Positions 15,441 to 17,991 of a DNA stretch of 17,991 nt are shown piece after piece. This DNA comes from Clostridiales bacterium (GTDB taxonomy: Bacteria > Bacillota > Clostridia > Oscillospirales > Acutalibacteraceae). The notes beneath the pieces are model-generated. The model did not search any database. It saw only the letters and a list, made by a program, of their open reading frames with translations, and had not been told where the DNA came from. Location of the stretch: assembly GCA_021202245.1 (NCBI GenBank), contig JAJQDK010000008.1, positions 1 through 17,991 on the forward strand. Reading direction: 5' to 3'. The number at the start of each line of letters is the position of its first letter. Position 1 is the stretch's first letter. A program made the translations under genes and the position numbers.

Positions 15441-15482
15441 TGAATATTCATTATATTCATCTAAATATTCATATTTTTGAAT
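15441..15482. promoter_or_regulatory. Cluster of ARG half-sites
   Basis: TGAATATTCA (15441-15450, a zero-spacer palindrome), two further ATTCAT units near 15455-15460 and 15467-15472, and TTGAAT (15477-15482) fall within 42 bases. None forms a full 18-bp box, but the density of TGAAT/ATTCA units is far above the surroundings. Distance from the argG start is about 190-235 bases; it could help ArgR hexamers loop or act on the divergent plus-strand gene. Confidence 0.5.
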
Positions 15483-15569
15483 ATTTAACCCAAGCCGTAC
15501 GGTGAGAATAAGCAAGCTTCTCTGCTCATTTTCGATTTAAATTCATTCCGGCATACACGGAAATGTGGG

Positions 15570-15575
15570 TATAAT
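15570..15575 (+). promoter_or_regulatory. Possible -10 of the flavin reductase gene
   Basis: A perfect TATAAT lies about 110 bases before the ATG. The expected -35 position holds TTCCGG or similar, which is a poor match, so the promoter would be weak or activator-dependent. Confidence 0.35.
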
Positions 15576-15686
15576 GTATTGAATAAAAACAAAAATTCTG
15601 ATATACTTCAAATAAAGGGCTTGCCCTCAGTTAATAATAAAAAGCTTCGCAAAAGCGTATACTGTATTTTGAAAGGAGCAGTTTTA

Positions 15687-16193
15687 ATGTCCATATTTAA
15701 GGAAATAAATCCGAGCAGCATCACCGATAATCCCTTTGATTTAATAGGAAAGGACTGGGCGCTGGTCACCTGCGGTGACAGGGAAAAATTCAACACAATG
15801 ACAATAAGCTGGGGCGGCGTAGGCATAATGTGGAACAAGCACGTTGCGTTCACCGTTATCACTCCTCAGCGCTATTCATTAGAATTTCAGGTATACAAAG
15901 AAATTTACACAATGAGCTTATTTGATGAAAGTTACCGCAAGGCGCTGCAGTTTTGCGGAACAAAAAGCGGCAGGAATTACGACAAGCCCAAGGAAACGGG
16001 CCTTACGCCGGCATTTACCGATGACGGTGTGCCGTACTTTGAAGAAGCAAGGCTTGTGTTGGTTTGCAAAAAGCTGTACGCACAATTTCTCAATGAGGAC
16101 AGCGTTATTGAAAACAGTGTAAAATCATAGTACAACAACGATTATCACAAAATGTACGTAAGCGAGATTGTAAAGGTTCTTACAAAGGAATAA
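15687..16193 (+). pseudogene. Flavin reductase-like protein gene with internal in-frame TAG
   Basis: The product belongs to the FMN-binding flavin reductase-like split-barrel family. Landmarks are NPFDLIGKDWALVTCGD near 15-31, KFNTMTISWGGVGIMWN near 34-50, PQRYSLEF near 60-67, FCGTKSGR near 89-96 and ARLVLVCKKLYAQ near 121-133. ATG 15687 is chosen because AAAGGAG stands eight bases upstream; in-frame codons further up have no site. The frame stops at TAG 16128-16130 after 147 residues. The next 20 codons in the same frame read YNNDYHKMYVSEIVKVLTKE and end in TAA, which is exactly the expected family C-terminus (DYHRMYxGEIVKVL). The full length of 168 codons is normal. So this is a single amber mutation, a sequencing error, or readthrough. 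TAG ends argF, so global reassignment is unlikely. Confidence 0.85.
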
Positions 16194-16207
16194 TTTGCCG
16201 TAATCTA

Positions 16208-16235
16208 AAAAAGGCAGGCGCGCGCCTGCCTTTTT
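16208..16235. terminator. Bidirectional rho-independent terminator
   Basis: GGCAGGCGC and GCGCCTGCC form a perfect GC-rich palindrome (16213-16230) flanked by A5 on one side and T5 on the other (16208-16235), so both strands give a stem followed by a T-run. It lies 14 bases after the TAA of the flavin reductase gene and downstream of the convergent SleB-like gene. Confidence 0.9.
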
Positions 16236-16294
16236 ATTTAATTGCCTTTTTTATTAAAGCTATGCTGCACTGTCTGCTGCCTTGTGATTTTAAA

Positions 16295-17119
16295 TCAATA
16301 ATTCCAGCGGTCAAAAAATCTGACATTCTGATAGGTAAGGATATAATTTTGACTCTCGTGAAAGGCGCTTGACACAAGCTGCGGGTTGTACATATACATT
16401 ATTCTGTGCTGTACCGCATCGTGATTTTCATCAAAAATATATTTTACAGCCTGTACGCAGGCGTCGTTAGTGCCCATTTCGGTGCTGCCGGTGTAGTGGC
16501 AGCCGTCAATTATGGATTGAACGCTCGTATATCCGTCAAAGCACATTGCGTTCTTGACCGCCTGAGCAATCAATGCAGCTCCGATAAATCCGCCGGAGCC
16601 GAATTCTCCCATACAGAGCCGTTCAAGCAAATCTCTGTCCTCATCGCACAAGGTAACCTGTCCGCACTCATAGGTTGTGTCGGGGTTGTCAATCGCAATC
16701 AAATAGCCTGCCTCCCACTGAACATTATAGTCGGCAGGTGTATCGGTTGTAATGGCGGTTGCCCAAGCTATGGTTTGCTCCGTTGCCTCGGTTGTCGCCT
16801 TAGTCGACGCTTTGGAAGCTTCTGTTTTTTCAGCCTTTTCGGTCGTTTCCTCTTCGGTAGTTTTTGATTTTTTTGTGGTTGCTTCGACAGCTGTTGTTTC
16901 TTCTGTCGGCTCGGTTGTCGCCTCAGCCTCCCCTTCGTCGGCACACGCCAAATCGGCAAACGCAGGATTTATTCTTGAAACCTGCGCCACCTCTTCCTCG
17001 GTTTCGCCCGCCGAAAGAATACTGCTTGCAAATACCGTTTGAACCGTCACAACTATTGAAAGCAAGATCAACACTACCGACAGAACAGTGTTAACCTTTT
17101 TGTTAAAAAAGTTCTTCAA
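16295..17119 (-). CDS. Exported SleB/Hydrolase_2-like cell-wall protein
   Basis: Residues 11-31 form a hydrophobic signal sequence or anchor (TVLSVVLILLSIVVTVQTVFA) after a basic start. Residues about 59-115 are a low-complexity linker made of Thr, Glu, Lys and Ala, typical of a wall-spanning spacer. The C-terminal domain (about 160-272) matches the Hydrolase_2 pattern: LLERLCMGEFGSGG, with Glu172 at the place of the catalytic Glu, AALIAQAVKNAM, SVQSIIDG, ACVQAVKYIFD and RIMYMYNPQLVSSAFH followed by VRFFDRW. It probably cuts or binds peptidoglycan. The spacing around the Glu differs from the common EARGE motif, so activity is not assured. The start is TTG, with AAGG nine bases upstream; no in-frame ATG is nearby. 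It is a single gene with its own promoter. Confidence 0.78.
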   Translation of the reverse strand: MKNFFNKKVNTVLSVVLILLSIVVTVQTVFASSILSAGETEEEVAQVSRINPAFADLACADEGEAEATTEPTEETTAVEATTKKSKTTEEETTEKAEKTEASKASTKATTEATEQTIAWATAITTDTPADYNVQWEAGYLIAIDNPDTTYECGQVTLCDEDRDLLERLCMGEFGSGGFIGAALIAQAVKNAMCFDGYTSVQSIIDGCHYTGSTEMGTNDACVQAVKYIFDENHDAVQHRIMYMYNPQLVSSAFHESQNYILTYQNVRFFDRWNY

Positions 17120-17197
17120 TTTTATCAGCCTTCATTTCAAAACTTAAATATCGAAATATTGTTTTATATGCGCCGCACAGGCTTTGCATACACAATT

Positions 17198-17206
17198 ATT
17201 ATATCA
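17198..17206 (-). promoter_or_regulatory. Extended -10 promoter of the SleB-like gene
   Basis: The minus strand reads TGATATAAT, a perfect extended -10 (TATAAT at 17203-17198). The sequence 17 bases upstream, TAGAAT, is a weak -35. The start is expected near 17191, about 72 bases before the TTG start codon. Confidence 0.6.
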
Positions 17207-17344
17207 TAAACGGTTCAATAATTCTATTTACACATCTAACAAAACGAACAACGAATTTACGTGCAGTTTAACACAAAATATGAATAAATTCCTGCAAAAA
17301 ATGCAGAACAGCGGAATTATCCGTCGAAACCGAATCAGACGGCA

Positions 17345-17392
17345 CCGGAGCTGACAGACAAAATTAAGCGAGACAAATCCGCTTAGCTCCGG
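17345..17392. other. Hairpin directly after the WYL regulator gene
   Basis: CCGGAGCT (17345-17352) pairs with AGCTCCGG (17385-17392), and AAGCG/CGCTT inside adds a second stem. It lies just behind the stop codon of the WYL gene. In that gene's direction no T-run follows, so it is at best a weak terminator. The rest of the gap up to 17120 holds only small stems and the promoter of the SleB-like gene. Confidence 0.4.
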
Positions 17393-17394
17393 TT

Positions 17395-17991
17395 TTAATA
17401 CAATTCAGAAACTCGGCTGAGCCTGTCACGAAATTCCTTTACGACCTTTTCGGGCGAGAGGATTTTTACTTCGCCGCCAAAGCCGAATACCCACGCATAA
17501 AACTGCGGACTGAGCATTATATCCACGGAAACACAAAACGTTTCATCTGTTTTCCTGACAATGAATACATCGGCGCCGAATCGGTCAACAATTACGCCTA
17601 TAAGCTCGTTTTTAACCGAAAGCTTCACCGTGACCTCCTCGCCGCCGAACATAGAAAACACACGCTTGCTGTAACCTGCAATATCAAACTTTTCAAATGA
17701 CTTTCCGCCGTCACGGTCATCCTCTGTGATTTCTATAGACCCCATTTTATCTACTCGGTAATGCTTAATTATTTTTGCCTCACTGTCATATGCAATCAGG
17801 TAGTAATTTTCGTCCTCCCAGCACAGCGCCCACGGAGAAACCTTGTAGACAAAGCCCTCTCTTTTTTCGGTTTTTATGATTTTTTCGGCAGTTCCGAAAG
17901 CTGTTTCCCACTTGTAATATTTAAAGGTAATCTGCTTTCCCGATGAAATTGCGTTATGTATCGTGTCAACATTATAATAGATTTTTTCATT
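17395..17991 (-). CDS. WYL-domain transcriptional regulator, N-terminus outside the window
   Basis: 198 codons of the C-terminal part are visible, entering from the right edge without an internal stop. The WYL domain shows IHNAISSGKQITFKYYKW, KVSPWALCWEDENYYLIAYD and KIIKHYRVDKM, followed by the WCX-like extension (VTVKLSVKNELIGVIVDRFG and FYAWVFGFGGEVKILSPEKV) and a final helix KEFRDRLSRVSELY. Such proteins normally have an N-terminal winged helix that binds DNA, and the WYL part senses a ligand, often a nucleic-acid or nucleotide species. An internal ATG at 17745 is not the start, because it falls in the middle of the conserved domain. The partners of this regulator are not visible. Confidence 0.88.
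   Translation of the reverse strand, partial: NEKIYYNVDTIHNAISSGKQITFKYYKWETAFGTAEKIIKTEKREGFVYKVSPWALCWEDENYYLIAYDSEAKIIKHYRVDKMGSIEITEDDRDGGKSFEKFDIAGYSKRVFSMFGGEEVTVKLSVKNELIGVIVDRFGADVFIVRKTDETFCVSVDIMLSPQFYAWVFGFGGEVKILSPEKVVKEFRDRLSRVSELY

Larger units (their letters stand above)
15189..15686. other. Divergent regulatory region between argG and the flavin reductase gene
   Basis: These 498 bases hold no convincing gene. The left part carries the argG leader, promoter and ARG box. The part from 15308 to about 15420 shows nothing I recognise. From 15435 to 15490 there is an AT-rich cluster of TGAAT and ATTCA half-sites, followed by a possible -10 at 15570 and about 105 bases of leader ending in AAAGGAG (15672-15678) before the plus-strand gene. 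Confidence 0.7.

Noticed and set aside
15441..15482. CRISPR-like or tandem repeat in the ATTCA-rich region
   Set aside because: The units are only 5-6 bases, irregularly spaced and in both orientations, which fits protein half-sites rather than a repeat array.
15579..15686. Upstream extension of the flavin reductase gene from TTG 15579
   Set aside because: No ribosome binding site and no family similarity in the extra residues, while ATG 15687 has an ideal AAAGGAG.
16128..16130. Genome-wide reassignment of TAG
   Set aside because: argF ends in TAG at the right length, and no other gene in the window has internal TAG codons.
17292..17306. Small stem CTGCA/TGCAG as a terminator for the WYL gene
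   Set aside because: Five base pairs with an A5 loop and no T-run in the gene's direction.

Overview
The window looks like ordinary chromosome from a low-to-moderate GC Firmicute, most likely a gut-type Clostridia related to Ruminococcaceae/Oscillospiraceae. The reasons are strong AGGAGG-type ribosome binding sites, TTG starts, a complete argGHCJBDF operon, a DUF554 membrane protein, a SleB-like exported hydrolase with a Thr/Glu/Lys-rich linker, and a WYL-domain regulator. The taxon is inferred from gene content only. There are no tRNA or rRNA genes, CRISPR arrays, transposases or phage genes.

Left end (1-5700): a minus-strand pair encodes a Nudix ADP-ribose pyrophosphatase followed by RibF, which runs off the left edge. 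The Nudix gene seems to start at a rare ATT codon. Next to it, on the plus strand, is an M14 zinc carboxypeptidase with intact catalytic residues but a reading frame broken by one missing A in an A6 run. AsnB (minus) carries an unusual acidic C-terminal tail of about 175 residues. AsnB and a DUF554 membrane protein (plus) diverge from two well-formed promoters, and a perfect AT-only palindrome covers the asnB -10 and start region. A bidirectional terminator follows the DUF554 gene.

Centre (5766-15188): one long minus-strand operon, transcribed argG-argH-argC-argJ-argB-GNAT-argD-argF-Crp/Fnr regulator. With ArgJ recycling the acetyl group, it covers glutamate or N-acetylglutamate to ornithine, citrulline, argininosuccinate and arginine. 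ArgB has the N-terminal helix typical of arginine-inhibited enzymes. The promoter upstream of argG carries a perfect 18-bp ARG box next to the -35 and a second cluster of half-sites 150 bp further out, so ArgR control is expected. Two genes in the operon are not standard arg enzymes: a small GNAT acetyltransferase and a divergent Crp-like regulator with a recognisable helix-turn-helix. A short two-block repeat appears twice, each time directly after the stop codon of an operon gene (argJ and the Crp-like gene).

Right end (15687-17991): a flavin reductase-like gene is interrupted by an in-frame TAG 20 codons before its natural end. It is followed by a palindromic bidirectional terminator, an exported SleB/Hydrolase_2-like protein (minus), and the C-terminal part of a WYL-domain regulator that enters from the right edge.

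I did not find a clearly new multi-gene system. The best leads are the Crp-like and GNAT passengers of the arg operon, the arrangement of ArgR sites, the two genes with single lesions, the AsnB tail and the probable ATT start.
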